Positions 33,571 through 43,535 of a stretch of DNA of 64,000 nt are shown here, piece by piece. Position 1 is the first letter of the stretch, and each line of letters begins with the position of its first letter. The translations under genes were made by a program, and so were the position numbers. This DNA is from Hymenobacter jejuensis. Its GTDB lineage: Bacteria > Bacteroidota > Bacteroidia > Cytophagales > Hymenobacteraceae. The DNA lies in assembly GCF_006337165.1 (NCBI RefSeq), contig NZ_CP040896.1, positions 1,798,001 to 1,862,000 of the forward strand. Direction: 5' to 3'. The notes beneath the pieces were generated by a model, which was not told the origin of the DNA, did no database searches, and saw nothing but the letters and a program-made list of their open reading frames with translations.

Positions 33571-36258
33571 ATGAGAAAACTCTACGGTTTGCTGCTGGCT
33601 TTGCTGGTGGCACTTGCGGGCCAAGCCCAGACCAAACCCAACCTGGCGTATTACCTGCCCCAGACGGTAACCTACAACCCGGCTATTCCGACGCCCGCCT
33701 CGGTGCTGGGCTACGAAGTGGGCGAGTGGCACGTAAGCCACGACCAGCTAGTAACCTACATGCGCGCCGTGGATGCCGCTTCCGACCGCGTTACCCTCAC
33801 CGAATACGCGCGTACCCACGAGCACCGGCCGCTGCTGCTTCTCACCATTACGTCGCCGGAAAATCAGCGCAACATCGTCCAGATCAAGGCGGATCACCAT
33901 AAACTGACCGACCCGACCGTGTCGGGACAACTCGATGTGAGCCGGATGCCGGTCGTGTTCTGGATGGGGTACAGCGTGCACGGCAACGAGCCGAGCGGCA
34001 CCAACGCTTCGCTGCTGGCCGTGTATTATTTGGCCGCCGCACAAGGCCCAGCCATCGATGAACTGTTGCGTAACACCGTGGTGCTAGTCGACCCCAGCAT
34101 CAACCCCGACGGCATGACTCGGTTTTCTACATGGGTGAACTCGCACCGCAGCACCAACTTAGTAACTGATCCTAACAACCTGGAACAGAACGAAGTATGG
34201 CCCGGTGGCCGCTTCAATCATTATTGGTTCGACCTGAACCGCGATTGGTTGCCGTTGCAGCACCCCGAGTCCAGGGGCCGGCTCAAGCAGTTCCACGACT
34301 GGAAGCCCAACCTGCTCACGGACCACCACGAAATGGGCTCCAACTCGACGTTCTTCTTCCAGCCGGGCGTGCCTTCGCGCAAGCACCCGCTCACGCCCGA
34401 CCGCAACTTTGAGCTGACTCAGAAAATCGGGGCGTACCACGCCAAGGCGCTCGACAAAATCGGTTCGCTCTACTTCACCGAGGAGAGCTACGACGACTTT
34501 TATTATGGCAAGGGCTCGACTTACCCCGATGTGAACGGCGCCGTGGGCATTCTGTTTGAGCAGGCCAGCTCGCGTGGTCATGCCCAGGAAAGCACTAACG
34601 GCGTGCTGCGCTTTCCCTTCACGATCCGCAACCAAGTAACCACCACGCTCTCGTCGTTGGAGGCGGTGCAGGCGATGCGAACCGACCTGCTGAGCTATCA
34701 GCGTGATTTCTACCAAAAAGCGGCCCGCGAAGCCAAGGGCCAGAACGTGCGGGCGTACGTATTTGGTGCCGAACAGGATCCGGCGCGCTCCTACGAGTTA
34801 GCCCGCGTGATCCGGCAGCACCATATTGAGGTGTACCGGCCCAAAACGGCTATCAAGTTGGATGGCCATACTTTCGGGCCCAGCGATGCCTACGTCGTGC
34901 CCACGGACCAGCCGCAATTCCGGCTAATTCAGGCCATGTTTGAAGAGCGCACCAAATTCCAAGACAGCATTTTTTACGACATCTCGGCCTGGACCCTCCC
35001 CCGCGCTTTTGGGCTGAACATGGCCGCAGTAACAAAGGCTTCAGCCAGCGGCTTGCTGGGCCAGCGCCTCGACAGCGTAAGCTTCCCCACGGGCCGCGTG
35101 ATCGGCGACAAAACCGCCTACGCATATGCCTTTAGCTGGCACGGTTACTATGCGCCCCGCGCGCTGAACGTGCTGCTGGCCCGTAAGTTAGCCGTAAAAG
35201 TGGCCACCGAGCCCTTCTACATCGGCGACCGAAAAATGGACTACGGCAGCATCATGGTGCCGGCAGGTTTGCAAACGATATCTGCCGACACGTTATATGC
35301 CCTGATGCAGCGGATAGCTGTCCAGAACGGGCTCGAGGTAATGGGCATTGGCACGGGCTTGTCGCCACAGGGCCTGAAGTTGGGCAGTGCCAATTTTGTG
35401 ACCCTGAAGAAGCCGGAAATCCTGCTGCTGGCTGGGCCGGGTGTAAGCCCTACCGACGTAGGCGAAGCGTGGCATCTGCTCGACAACCGCTTCGGCATGA
35501 CGCCCAGCCTGATAGCCCCCGAAACCCTGGACCGCGTAAACCTCGACCGCTACACCGTTATTGTGGCTTCGGACGGAGCATATGGGGGCATTACGGCCGC
35601 GGCCCGCGAAAAGCTACGGGCCTGGGTACAACGCGGCAATACGCTGCTGGCGCTCGGCAAGGGTGCCAAGTGGTTGTCAGACAATGGTTTATCAACTACT
35701 AAGTTTAAAGCCAATGGGCCAACGCCCATTTCGCCCGCGCCGACAACCGCGCCGGTGCCCCAACCCACCCAGCAGCCCAAAGCAACGACAGCCGCCCGCG
35801 CCAAGTCGGCCCAAACCAAGCTGCCGCCGTCGGGCATGCTGCCTCAGCTTCCGTACGTGGGCATGCGAAATGCGGCCAGCGCGCAGGAAATTACCGGAGC
35901 CATTTTTCATGCCCGCCTCGACCTGACGCACCCGCTGGGCTACGGGTTTGAGAACCCGGATGTTTATCTGTTCCGCGACCATACGGTGTTTATGGAACGC
36001 TCGCCCGGCTCGTATGCCAACCCGCTGATGTACACGGAGCACCCATTGGCGAGTGGCTTTATTTCCAAAGCCAACGAGCTGAAGCTGCGCGGCACGGCCG
36101 CCGCGGATATTGCCGACCTGGGCGCCGGGCGCATCATCTCGCTGACAGATAATCCTAATTTCCGCGCCTTCTGGTACGGCACCAACAAGCTGTTTCTCAA
36201 CAGCATCTTTTTCGGGCAGTTGATGCGCGCTACCGGCACTCCGGCCGCAGACGAATAA
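33571..36258 (+). CDS. Secreted M14 family zinc carboxypeptidase
   Basis: 895 residues. Signal peptide 1-20 (ends AGQAQT). The M14 domain occupies about 45-400: metal ligands in SVHGNEPSG (His and Glu of HxxE), then DPSINPDGMTRFSTWVNSHR, DLNRDWLPLQHPESRG and LTDHHEMGSNST. The NPDG and RDW motifs are typical of M14 enzymes of Bacteroidota. The rest of the chain (about 400-895) resembles a GATase1-like domain (IVASDGAYGGI, YTVIVAS) with a Pro/Ala/Gln-rich linker at about 710-760. Acts on extracellular peptides, possibly on peptidoglycan cross-links. Starts at ATG 33571. Divergent from the S9 peptidase gene with a 247-base spacer. Confidence 0.88.
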   Translation: MRKLYGLLLALLVALAGQAQTKPNLAYYLPQTVTYNPAIPTPASVLGYEVGEWHVSHDQLVTYMRAVDAASDRVTLTEYARTHEHRPLLLLTITSPENQRNIVQIKADHHKLTDPTVSGQLDVSRMPVVFWMGYSVHGNEPSGTNASLLAVYYLAAAQGPAIDELLRNTVVLVDPSINPDGMTRFSTWVNSHRSTNLVTDPNNLEQNEVWPGGRFNHYWFDLNRDWLPLQHPESRGRLKQFHDWKPNLLTDHHEMGSNSTFFFQPGVPSRKHPLTPDRNFELTQKIGAYHAKALDKIGSLYFTEESYDDFYYGKGSTYPDVNGAVGILFEQASSRGHAQESTNGVLRFPFTIRNQVTTTLSSLEAVQAMRTDLLSYQRDFYQKAAREAKGQNVRAYVFGAEQDPARSYELARVIRQHHIEVYRPKTAIKLDGHTFGPSDAYVVPTDQPQFRLIQAMFEERTKFQDSIFYDISAWTLPRAFGLNMAAVTKASASGLLGQRLDSVSFPTGRVIGDKTAYAYAFSWHGYYAPRALNVLLARKLAVKVATEPFYIGDRKMDYGSIMVPAGLQTISADTLYALMQRIAVQNGLEVMGIGTGLSPQGLKLGSANFVTLKKPEILLLAGPGVSPTDVGEAWHLLDNRFGMTPSLIAPETLDRVNLDRYTVIVASDGAYGGITAAAREKLRAWVQRGNTLLALGKGAKWLSDNGLSTTKFKANGPTPISPAPTTAPVPQPTQQPKATTAARAKSAQTKLPPSGMLPQLPYVGMRNAASAQEITGAIFHARLDLTHPLGYGFENPDVYLFRDHTVFMERSPGSYANPLMYTEHPLASGFISKANELKLRGTAAADIADLGAGRIISLTDNPNFRAFWYGTNKLFLNSIFFGQLMRATGTPAADE

Positions 36259-36383
36259 TAACCCGTTCTCTGAGGCAATAAATCGGGGAATCGGCGTGTT
36301 CCTCTGGTGCTTGCTTGTCACTTGCGGTGGCTTGCGCCACAAACTCAGGCTACGTTTTGCCAGTATCTCCGACCTTTGCCGCT

Positions 36384-37346
36384 ATGCGCCTTCGTTTGCT
36401 TCTGCTTTTCCCCTTTTTGACGTTGCTTCTGAGTACTTGCCAACCCGCGCTGGAGCCGGGCCCGCGCTTGAGCTTTGTGAGCAACGCCCGCTACAACACC
36501 GGCAACCGGGTCGTCAGCAGCCCCGGCGACACGCTTACCACCAAGATTTATGCAAGGGCGGCCGACGACGATTCGCCGTTGCAGCGCGTGCGCATTTTGG
36601 TCAAGTATCAGCCTCGTAAAGAGCCTATTGTCTATCCCAACGCCTACAATCCGCTGACGGACCCGCTAGCGACCCCGGAAGCCGAGTTTGTGTACATGGA
36701 CTCGGTGCTATCTCCCCAGAGCGCCAAGGAATTCAGCTTTCAGCACACGTTCGGCATTCGCACCACTTCCGGCCAGGAAACTTGGACGTACGAAGCCACG
36801 GATGCGAATACCACGCCGCGCACGGCCAGCAAAAGCTTCCGCCTGACCATGCGCAACCTGGATTCGGCCCTGACTTATCATCGCTATACCATTCGGCTGC
36901 AAAGCCCCCGCAACTACGATTCGCGTCGGTTTCTGTACGCGTTGGCAGGCCTGGCATTTCCGAAATTCTCTGCATTCCGAAACCCTGCTATTCAAGGACT
37001 TATAGATTTCGTGTACGTCCCGAACTCCGACGGCACCATCAGCTTAGCCTCACCCACTGATGCGGCTCTCAAGATTCCGTGGGCAACGAAGCGCGCCACC
37101 GAACTGGGCAGCACGAAGCTCACCGAAACGGAGTTTTCCGCCACCGACACCCCCGCTAAACTGCTTGGGCGTTTTACGGAAGCCGTGGCCTTTCCTACTC
37201 GTACCCGCACGGGCGCCTTGGTCAAAGGGCAGGTTATTGCATTTCGCACGGCCGGCGCCGAACCCAAACCGGGCCTGTTGCTGGTGCAGGACATCGTCAC
37301 GACGCCCTTCCCGGCCTTGGTAGTGCAGATCCGTATAGCTAAGTAA
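36384..37346 (+). CDS. Lipoprotein of unknown function
   Basis: 320 residues. Signal peptide with lipobox LLSTC (Cys19). The mature part is beta-rich: a first domain of about 130 residues (VSSPGDTLTTKIYARAADDDSPLQRVRILVKY) that reads like an Ig-like fold, and a second with DFVYVPNSDGTISLASP and a final GQVIAFRTAG...LLLVQDIVT. Not recognised beyond this. The frame is open from 36315 but the signal peptide begins at ATG 36384. The gene follows the M14 peptidase gene by about 125 bases on the same strand and ends at a terminator; the two might share an operon. Confidence 0.72.
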   Translation: MRLRLLLLFPFLTLLLSTCQPALEPGPRLSFVSNARYNTGNRVVSSPGDTLTTKIYARAADDDSPLQRVRILVKYQPRKEPIVYPNAYNPLTDPLATPEAEFVYMDSVLSPQSAKEFSFQHTFGIRTTSGQETWTYEATDANTTPRTASKSFRLTMRNLDSALTYHRYTIRLQSPRNYDSRRFLYALAGLAFPKFSAFRNPAIQGLIDFVYVPNSDGTISLASPTDAALKIPWATKRATELGSTKLTETEFSATDTPAKLLGRFTEAVAFPTRTRTGALVKGQVIAFRTAGAEPKPGLLLVQDIVTTPFPALVVQIRIAK

Positions 37347-37366
37347 TTGACATTCAGATGGATAAT

Positions 37367-37401
37367 AAAAAGGCCGCCCCGAAACCCGGGGCGGCCTTTT
37401 T
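37367..37401. terminator. Bidirectional terminator
   Basis: Perfect 15-bp stem AAAAAGGCCGCCCCG/CGGGGCGGCCTTTTT, loop AAACC, between convergent genes. Confidence 0.93.
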
Positions 37402-37420
37402 CATGAGGAAAAGCTTCAAA

Positions 37421-38932
37421 CTAAAAAACGAAACCTACCGTTGCTGAAGTAGTGAACTTTGTGCCATTTACGTTGATAGTTGGCTCGTTACCAGCATTTA
37501 ACGTGTAGGGCTGATAGAAACGCTTATCGGTGTTATACACGCCGGCCAAGTCCAGGAAGAAGTTCTTCTGCCGCAAGCCTACGCCGCCTGTAAAGTAGTT
37601 GCGGGTACGGTCGAAGTCGCTGTTTTTAAACGGATCGCCGTAGCGAGCATAGCCCAGCCGGAAACGGAAGATGTCGTACCGGGCTTCGCCGCCAAGCCGC
37701 AGGTTGAGGGCCGATTGATACAGGTTGCGGATGTCGTCGTTCTGCCGGTCGAAAGCGCCGGTAGTGCTGTTGCCGGAGTTGTCGGTGTTGAGGCGTGCCT
37801 GCCCGTAGTTCACGTACTCGGCGTCGCCGGTCACAAAGCCATACTTGCCAATCACAACCGAAGCGCCCACTGCCGCCCGGAAAGGCGTGGTAATGTTGTA
37901 GGTATACTCGCCCGGCTGGGTGCTTACGGCCGCCGAAGTGATGGTGTTGTTGGTATCGACGGCGCGGTTGAACGTGGTATTCAAAGAGGTGCCGTACGTA
38001 TCCGTCAGCTTCGAGAAAGTAGGCGACTGCACCGAGGCGCCCACCCGCACGTAATCACTGGCGCGATAAATCAGGCCGATGCGGGCATTGAAACCGGTGC
38101 CTTTCGTGGTCACGTAATCGCGCAGCAGCAGGTTATTGAACTGCGAAGCGGCGTTGTCAGTGCCTTCCCGAAACTCACGCGTCAGGTCGTAGCGCGTGGT
38201 CACGATGCCAATGGCTCCGCCCACGTACAGGCGGTCGCGGTAGCTGGCGCCGTAGCCGAAATCGTACTGCATCTGCGAGCCTGTAGAGAGCACCGTTTCG
38301 CTGACGTTGATGGGTCCTTGCCGGCCCACTGTGAAGATGCGGCCGTTGTTATCGAAGTCCGTTAGGTAGCCGCCGTAAGCCAAGCCGTCGAGCGTGGTGA
38401 TATTCTCCCCATTCTGGCCGTACTCAGCATCCAGTTGGGCCTGGGTAGCTGGCGACTCGCGGAGGTATTGGAAAAACGACCGGTTCTCGTCGACGGTACC
38501 CCGGTAACGGAAACTGGTGTTGAAATCGTTGACGCGGGTAACCCCGATGGCAAAAGTCCCGGCGCGCCAGTCAGACGTGTTATCGTCGTCGGGCAGCCGG
38601 TTGGTAAAAGCAATGCCGATGCCGCCGATGTGCAGGCTGTTGCGCGCATCACTGGTCTGGCTGCCGAGACCGGTGCTTTTCGTGTTGCCAATGCCCACGC
38701 CGGGCGTGAAAGTCACTTCCGACTTCTGGTACAGGCCCAGGCCCGCAGGGTTGCTGCTCAGGCTGCCTAAGTCGGCGCCCAAAGCGGTAGTAGCGCCGCC
38801 AATGCCCAACGTGCGGGCCGAGCCGCCAAACTGTGTCCGCGAATAGCGCAACGCATCACTTGCATCTTGGGCAAAGCCGTGGCTTGCATAGCCCATCAGA
38901 GCTATACCAAGCCAGTATTTGAGGTTTTTCAT
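37421..38932 (-). CDS. Outer membrane protein, OMPP1/FadL-like
   Basis: 503 residues. Signal peptide 1-21 (ends GFAQ). The N-terminus of the mature protein (DALRYSRTQFGGSARTLGIGGATTALGADLGSLSSNPAGLG) is the conserved opening of the OMPP1/FadL/TodX family, whose N-terminal hatch plugs a 14-strand barrel. The rest alternates polar and hydrophobic residues with many Tyr/Phe, and ends in a final strand with terminal Phe (TVGFVF). Likely imports hydrophobic compounds across the outer membrane. Single gene, convergent with the lipoprotein gene across a terminator. The nearby Tyr/Gly-rich lipoprotein is on the same strand about 70 bases upstream, so the two could be co-transcribed. Confidence 0.88.
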   Translation of the reverse strand: MKNLKYWLGIALMGYASHGFAQDASDALRYSRTQFGGSARTLGIGGATTALGADLGSLSSNPAGLGLYQKSEVTFTPGVGIGNTKSTGLGSQTSDARNSLHIGGIGIAFTNRLPDDDNTSDWRAGTFAIGVTRVNDFNTSFRYRGTVDENRSFFQYLRESPATQAQLDAEYGQNGENITTLDGLAYGGYLTDFDNNGRIFTVGRQGPINVSETVLSTGSQMQYDFGYGASYRDRLYVGGAIGIVTTRYDLTREFREGTDNAASQFNNLLLRDYVTTKGTGFNARIGLIYRASDYVRVGASVQSPTFSKLTDTYGTSLNTTFNRAVDTNNTITSAAVSTQPGEYTYNITTPFRAAVGASVVIGKYGFVTGDAEYVNYGQARLNTDNSGNSTTGAFDRQNDDIRNLYQSALNLRLGGEARYDIFRFRLGYARYGDPFKNSDFDRTRNYFTGGVGLRQKNFFLDLAGVYNTDKRFYQPYTLNAGNEPTINVNGTKFTTSATVGFVF

Positions 38933-39003
38933 GAAAGGGAAAGGAAGGTGGCCGGCAATGCCGGCCGTTCACATTCAGCTACTTCTGATTTGGTCAGGAC
39001 CGC

Positions 39004-40299
39004 TCACTGCAGGCGGCCACGGCCTCCACTGCGCGGGCTGCTGCTGGGCGAAGGTGACGAAGAGGGTGATGAGAAAGAACCACCGCCCCGTGAGGGCGAA
39101 TCGAAAGAGCGCGAAGGCTGTTCGTAAGAACGCGAAGGTTGCTCATAGGAACGCTGCGGAGGGCTGTAGGTACTTTGCTGCTGCGAGCGTGAGCCCGAAG
39201 ACTGGTCTCCCCCACCACCAAAGAGACGGCCCCGACGGGGCTGGCTGTAGTCCTGAGGCGTAGCGGCCGGCTGAGTGCCAGGCTGGCTGGTAGCAGCGTC
39301 ATCCATCACGCGCCACCGGCGCGTCCGGCCACCCGAGTTGTCGGCGGGCTGGCCTGTTGAATTGACGGACTGATCGGTAGTGCTTAACTCACGGCCGCGG
39401 GTGCGGTCGGGTTGGGTATAGACGCCTTGGGGCTGCGAAGCCGCATCGGGAGTAGTAGCCAAACGACCACGGCCGCTAGCCGGTGCCGGCGTACCACCCG
39501 ACAACACTTGGTCGCCGGTAGAGCTTACGCCGCCTCCAAGACCGCCCGAGCGGCCACGGCCAACATTGGCCCGGCCTTCCGTGACCGCGTCGCGGCTCCG
39601 GTCGCGGCGCGGTCCGTAATACACGTTGCCGCGGTTGCCGCGGTCGCCGTAGCTGTTTCCGCCGTAATAGCTATTGCCGCCGTAGTAGCTACCTAAGCCA
39701 CCATAATATCCTCTGCTATAGCCATATCCGTAACCATAACCGCTATAGAAAGGGTCGTAGATGCCGTAGCTGCTGTAGCCATAGCCCCACGGACGGTAGA
39801 ACGGACGGCCAAACCCAATGTTGATGTTGAGGCCGCCGTAATAGTACGGGCTGTAGAAAGGGTCGTAAAACGAGCCATAATAGCCTGGCCCCCAGCCATA
39901 AGGCGAGAAACCACCGCCGTAGAAGAACGGATCGGTGTAGGCAAAATCATAGTACCCTAGGCCCAAGCCGCGGTACGGCTGGTTGAAGCGCCGCAGGCGC
40001 TGTGCGTAGCTGTAATCGTCGTCGTAGTACTCCGAGTTGCTGTTGCTGCGGGCCGAAGAGTTGTTGGAGTCGCCATTGTACTCCGGGTTGGCATCTTCCG
40101 AAGATTGCCCTTGAGCTGTTTGGGCTTCATTACGGCTCGCCAAGGCCGCTTGAGCAGCCGGCGTCAGGGCCGTACGGTCTTTGGAAGAATAGTATATACC
40201 GTCGCTCTCCGTGGTCGAAGTAAGCGCCGACGTACCCGCGCAGCCCCCCAGCGTAAGCAGGGCCAGAGCGGGTAATAAAGCGTTTAGATAATTTTTCAT
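39004..40299 (-). CDS. Tyr/Gly-rich low-complexity lipoprotein
   Basis: 431 residues. Signal peptide with lipobox LGGC (Cys20), so it is lipid-anchored. Residues about 90-250 are a long Tyr/Gly/Pro/Phe-rich region (many GYG, YYGG, PFY units), with DPFFYGGGFSPYGWGPGYY repeating. The C-terminal about 180 residues are rich in Gly, Arg, Ser and Gln with repeats such as SRSYEQPSRSYEQPSRSF. No enzymatic motif. The composition suggests an intrinsically disordered, adhesive or matrix-like envelope protein. Similar proteins occur in Bacteroidota genomes under misleading automatic names; no function is known to me. Confidence 0.75.
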   Translation of the reverse strand: MKNYLNALLPALALLTLGGCAGTSALTSTTESDGIYYSSKDRTALTPAAQAALASRNEAQTAQGQSSEDANPEYNGDSNNSSARSNSNSEYYDDDYSYAQRLRRFNQPYRGLGLGYYDFAYTDPFFYGGGFSPYGWGPGYYGSFYDPFYSPYYYGGLNINIGFGRPFYRPWGYGYSSYGIYDPFYSGYGYGYGYSRGYYGGLGSYYGGNSYYGGNSYGDRGNRGNVYYGPRRDRSRDAVTEGRANVGRGRSGGLGGGVSSTGDQVLSGGTPAPASGRGRLATTPDAASQPQGVYTQPDRTRGRELSTTDQSVNSTGQPADNSGGRTRRWRVMDDAATSQPGTQPAATPQDYSQPRRGRLFGGGGDQSSGSRSQQQSTYSPPQRSYEQPSRSYEQPSRSFDSPSRGGGSFSSPSSSPSPSSSPRSGGRGRLQ

Positions 40300-40401
40300 G
40301 GCTGCTTACGCGTAAGGATTGATCCGAAAAGAAGGAGAACGAGTGAAGCCCCGGGTACAACCGCTTTGCGGGCGGATTGCTCCGGTATTATAACGTAATT
40401 T

Positions 40402-40466
40402 GGCACCGAAACGGTGCCCGAACTATAAGGCAAATCTTATACCATTTCGGGAATGATTTGCCTTTT
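40402..40466 (+). promoter_or_regulatory. Two hairpins in the leader of proS
   Basis: First hairpin GGCACCG-AAA-CGGTGCC (40402-40418, perfect 7-bp stem). Second: AAGGCAAATC (40427-40436) and GATTTGCCTT (40455-40464) with an 18-base loop, followed by TT. They lie 20-85 bases before the proS ATG and could form an attenuator or a terminator of upstream transcription. No T-box sequence is visible. Confidence 0.4.
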
Positions 40467-40485
40467 ACCCAAAGATACTCCGATC

Positions 40486-41961
40486 ATGAGCAAAAGTTTG
40501 CCGAAGCGCAGCGAAGATTACTCTCTCTGGTACAATGAACTGGTAAAACGCGCTGGCTTGGCCGAAAACTCGGCCGTACGCGGCTGCATGGTTATTAAAC
40601 CCTATGGATACGCAATCTGGGAGAAAATGCAGCGCCAACTGGACGATATGTTTAAGCGCACAGGCCACCAGAATGCCTATTTCCCGCTGTTTGTACCCAA
40701 AAGCCTATTCGAAGCCGAAGAAAAAAATGCCGAAGGCTTCGCCAAAGAATGCGCCGTCGTAACGCACTACCGCCTCCAGACCGACCCAGATAATCCGGGC
40801 AAGCTCCGCGTCGACCCGAACGCCAAGCTGGAGGAAGAACTGATTGTGCGCCCCACTTCGGAGGCCATCATCTGGAGTACTTACAAAAATTGGATTCAGA
40901 GCTACCGCGACCTGCCGCTGCTCATCAACCAATGGGCCAACGTGGTACGCTGGGAAATGCGCACCCGCTTGTTTTTGCGCACCGCCGAGTTTTTGTGGCA
41001 GGAAGGCCACACGGCCCACGCCACCGCCGAGGAAGCCCTGGCCGAAACGCGCCAGATGCTGGACGTGTACGCCGAGTTTGCCGAAGAATGGATGGCCGTG
41101 CCCGTCGTGAAAGGCGTCAAAACGGAGAACGAGCGCTTCGCGGGGGCTTTGGAAACCTATTGCATCGAAGGCTTGATGCAGGATGGCAAAGCCTTGCAGG
41201 CCGGCACTTCGCACTTTTTGGGGCAAAATTTCGCCAAAGCGTTCGACGTGCAGTTTGCCAACAAAGAAGGCGGCCTCGAGTACGTATGGGGTACGTCGTG
41301 GGGCGTCAGCACGCGCCTGATGGGTGCGCTCATCATGGCCCACTCCGACGACGAAGGCCTGGTGCTGCCTCCCAAACTGGCTCCTATTCAAGTAGTTATC
41401 GTTCCGATCTACAAAACCGGTCAGCTCGACGAACTCTTGGAGCGCATCCGGCCGATGCAGATGGGCTTGCTGGAACGTGGCATTTCGGTGAAGGTCGATG
41501 ACCGCGACACGGAGCGCCCCGGCTTTAAGTTTGCCGAGTGGGAGCTGAAAGGCGTGCCCGTGCGGGTTGCCGTCGGCATGCGCGACCTCGACAACGGCAC
41601 CGTGGAAGTAGCCCGCCGCGACACAAAGGAGAAGATGAACCTGCCGCTGGCCGACATCGTGAACAGCATCGACCAACTGCTACACGACATCCAGACGAAT
41701 ATCTACCGCAAGGCCCACACCTTCCGCGAGGCGCACACCACGCGCGTTGACACCTACGAGGAGTTCAAGCAGGCACTCGAGGGCGAAGGCGGCTTCGTAG
41801 TGGCGCACTGGGATGGCACTTCCGAAACCGAGGAGCGCATCAAGGACGAAACCAAAGCCACCATCCGGTGCGTGGCCCTCAGCGAGCCCGACGAAGACGG
41901 CGTGGACATGCTCACGGGCAAGCCCAGCCCGCGCCGGGTGTATTTCGCCCGCGCTTATTAG
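40486..41961 (+). CDS. proS: Prolyl-tRNA synthetase (archaeal/eukaryal type)
   Basis: Class II synthetase charging tRNA-Pro, 491 residues. [20 protein letters not shown] and the absence of an editing insertion mark the eukaryal/archaeal-type (type 3) ProRS, used by many Bacteroidota. Motif 2 region: [15 protein letters not shown] and [18 protein letters not shown], with [13 protein letters not shown]. Motif 3 and the anticodon-binding domain are in the second half ([10 protein letters not shown] opening). The open frame extends to 40453, but ATG 40486 is the family start. Ends with an unusually strong terminator; two leader hairpins precede it. Confidence 0.97.
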   Translation: MSKSLPKRSEDYSLWYNELVKRAGLAENSAVRGCMVIKPYGYAIWEKMQRQLDDMFKRTGHQNAYFPLFVPKSLFEAEEKNAEGFAKECAVVTHYRLQTDPDNPGKLRVDPNAKLEEELIVRPTSEAIIWSTYKNWIQSYRDLPLLINQWANVVRWEMRTRLFLRTAEFLWQEGHTAHATAEEALAETRQMLDVYAEFAEEWMAVPVVKGVKTENERFAGALETYCIEGLMQDGKALQAGTSHFLGQNFAKAFDVQFANKEGGLEYVWGTSWGVSTRLMGALIMAHSDDEGLVLPPKLAPIQVVIVPIYKTGQLDELLERIRPMQMGLLERGISVKVDDRDTERPGFKFAEWELKGVPVRVAVGMRDLDNGTVEVARRDTKEKMNLPLADIVNSIDQLLHDIQTNIYRKAHTFREAHTTRVDTYEEFKQALEGEGGFVVAHWDGTSETEERIKDETKATIRCVALSEPDEDGVDMLTGKPSPRRVYFARAY

Positions 41962-41984
41962 AGGCTGGCATAGCGGCGTTGGGT

Positions 41985-42033
41985 ATTTCAACAGCAAGGC
42001 CCCTGAAAATTTCAGGGGCCTTGCTGTTGAAAT
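41985..42033. terminator. Perfect long-palindrome terminator after proS
   Basis: A 24-bp perfect inverted repeat (41985-42008 with 42010-42033) with only one base in the centre; it begins ATTTCAACAGCAAGGC. Such a palindrome can also extrude as a cruciform. Confidence 0.88.
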
Positions 42034-42109
42034 TATATCTATTTTGTCTGAAGTAGCCCGAAAACAGCCTACGCTATCCAATTTGTAATCGCCTCACTCA
42101 CAAGCAAAT

Positions 42110-43519
42110 ATGAGCAGCCCCCAACTTAACCGTGTGCTTGGTTTGCGCCTCGTGATTGTGGTCGTGATCGGCAATATATTGGGCTCTGGGGTGTACAAAA
42201 AAGTGGCGCCCATGGCCGCCGAATTACACTCCTCGGGTTGGATATTAATCTGTTGGTTGCTGGGGGGCATCATTACGTTGCTCGGCGCACTGAGCAACGC
42301 AGAAGTAGCCGGGCTCCTGGCTGACACCGGCGGCGAGTATGCGTATTACAAAAAAATATACAATCGCTTTTTCGCTTTCCTTTTCGGCTGGTCCTTATTT
42401 GCGGTTATTCAGACTGCGGCTATTTCGTCGCTTGCTTACGTGTTTGCGCAGTCTTTTAACAGCATCATTCCCTTGCCGCCGCTGCTGGCTTCGCTAGCCG
42501 ATTTTAGCATCGGCGGGGTATTTTATCCCTTCGCCGACTTTAATGTTAAGCTTACAGCCATCGTGCTGATTGCGCTGCTTACCTGGCTGAATACGAAAGG
42601 CATCAAAACCGGCGCCGGGGTAAGCACCGGGATTCTGGCTTTGGTGTTTGTCGGCATCTTTACCATCATTGCCTTTGGCTTAACCAACGCGCATAACCCC
42701 TTGGTTAGCACCCTGCAAACCAAGACGAATACGGGAGCGCCCGTTACTCTAAGCAACATTTTTACCGGCATGCTATCCGCCTTTTGGGCGTATCAGGGCT
42801 GGGCTTCCATCGGGTATATCGGCGGCGAAATCAAGGACGCGAAGGCTACTATTCCGAAGGGCATTGCCATTGGCGTTCTGATTATCATCGCTTTATATCT
42901 GCTCGTAAATGCCACGTACCTTTCGCTGCTGCCAGTAGCCGAACTAGAGCAGATTTATAAAGCCGGAAATAAAATAGCCGCTGTAGAAGCCGTAAGAAGT
43001 TTTTGGGGCTCAAACGGGGCTTTATTTATTTCTACGCTTATTCTGATTACCACCCTTGGGTGCACAAACGCCTCTATTTTATCAGGCTGCCGACCCTATT
43101 TTGCGATGGCACGCGAAGGCATGTTTTTTCCGAAAGTGGCGCAATTGAATCAGGCAAACGTGCCGGCCAATTCGCTGCTTTACCAAGGCATTTGGGCTAG
43201 CTTATTGGTCTTGTCCGGCACGTTCGACCAGTTGACGGACATGATCATTTTTGCCGTTTTTATTTATTATGGCGCTACTACACTGGGCGTTTTTATTCTG
43301 AGGAAGAAAATGCCGGACGCGCCGCGCCCGTATAAAGTATGGGGCTACCCCGTCGTGCCGGCCATCATGGTTGTGTTTTGCGCCGGCCTCGTAATTAACA
43401 CGACGTTTGCGCGGCCGCGCGAAGCCGCCATCGGGCTGGTGCTCATGCTCACCGGCGTGCCCATGTACGCGTGGTTTGTTCGCAAGCAACAGACGGCCGT
43501 GCCGGAAAAAACCTACTAA
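42110..43519 (+). CDS. APC-family amino-acid permease
   Basis: Inner-membrane transporter of 469 residues with about twelve hydrophobic segments. The first segment (LVIVVVIGNILGSGVYKKV) holds the GSG unwound helix typical of the APC superfamily; the sixth-segment region (LSAFWAYQGWASIGYIGGEIKD) is the conserved substrate-side motif of the LAT/amino-acid transporter group. Probably imports or exchanges amino acids. It follows proS on the same strand after a terminator, so it is its own unit. Its 3' end lies 16 bases from the convergent esterase, with no visible hairpin between them. Substrate not determinable. Confidence 0.9.
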   Translation: MSSPQLNRVLGLRLVIVVVIGNILGSGVYKKVAPMAAELHSSGWILICWLLGGIITLLGALSNAEVAGLLADTGGEYAYYKKIYNRFFAFLFGWSLFAVIQTAAISSLAYVFAQSFNSIIPLPPLLASLADFSIGGVFYPFADFNVKLTAIVLIALLTWLNTKGIKTGAGVSTGILALVFVGIFTIIAFGLTNAHNPLVSTLQTKTNTGAPVTLSNIFTGMLSAFWAYQGWASIGYIGGEIKDAKATIPKGIAIGVLIIIALYLLVNATYLSLLPVAELEQIYKAGNKIAAVEAVRSFWGSNGALFISTLILITTLGCTNASILSGCRPYFAMAREGMFFPKVAQLNQANVPANSLLYQGIWASLLVLSGTFDQLTDMIIFAVFIYYGATTLGVFILRKKMPDAPRPYKVWGYPVVPAIMVVFCAGLVINTTFARPREAAIGLVLMLTGVPMYAWFVRKQQTAVPEKTY

Positions 43520-43535
43520 TTACGTAATCGGCTTT

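Noticed and set aside
39004..40299. Possible CRISPR or tandem DNA repeats in the Tyr/Gly-rich gene
   Set aside because: The periodicity is in codons for Gly, Tyr, Ser and Arg within one intact reading frame with a lipoprotein signal; no regular spacers or repeats of constant length.
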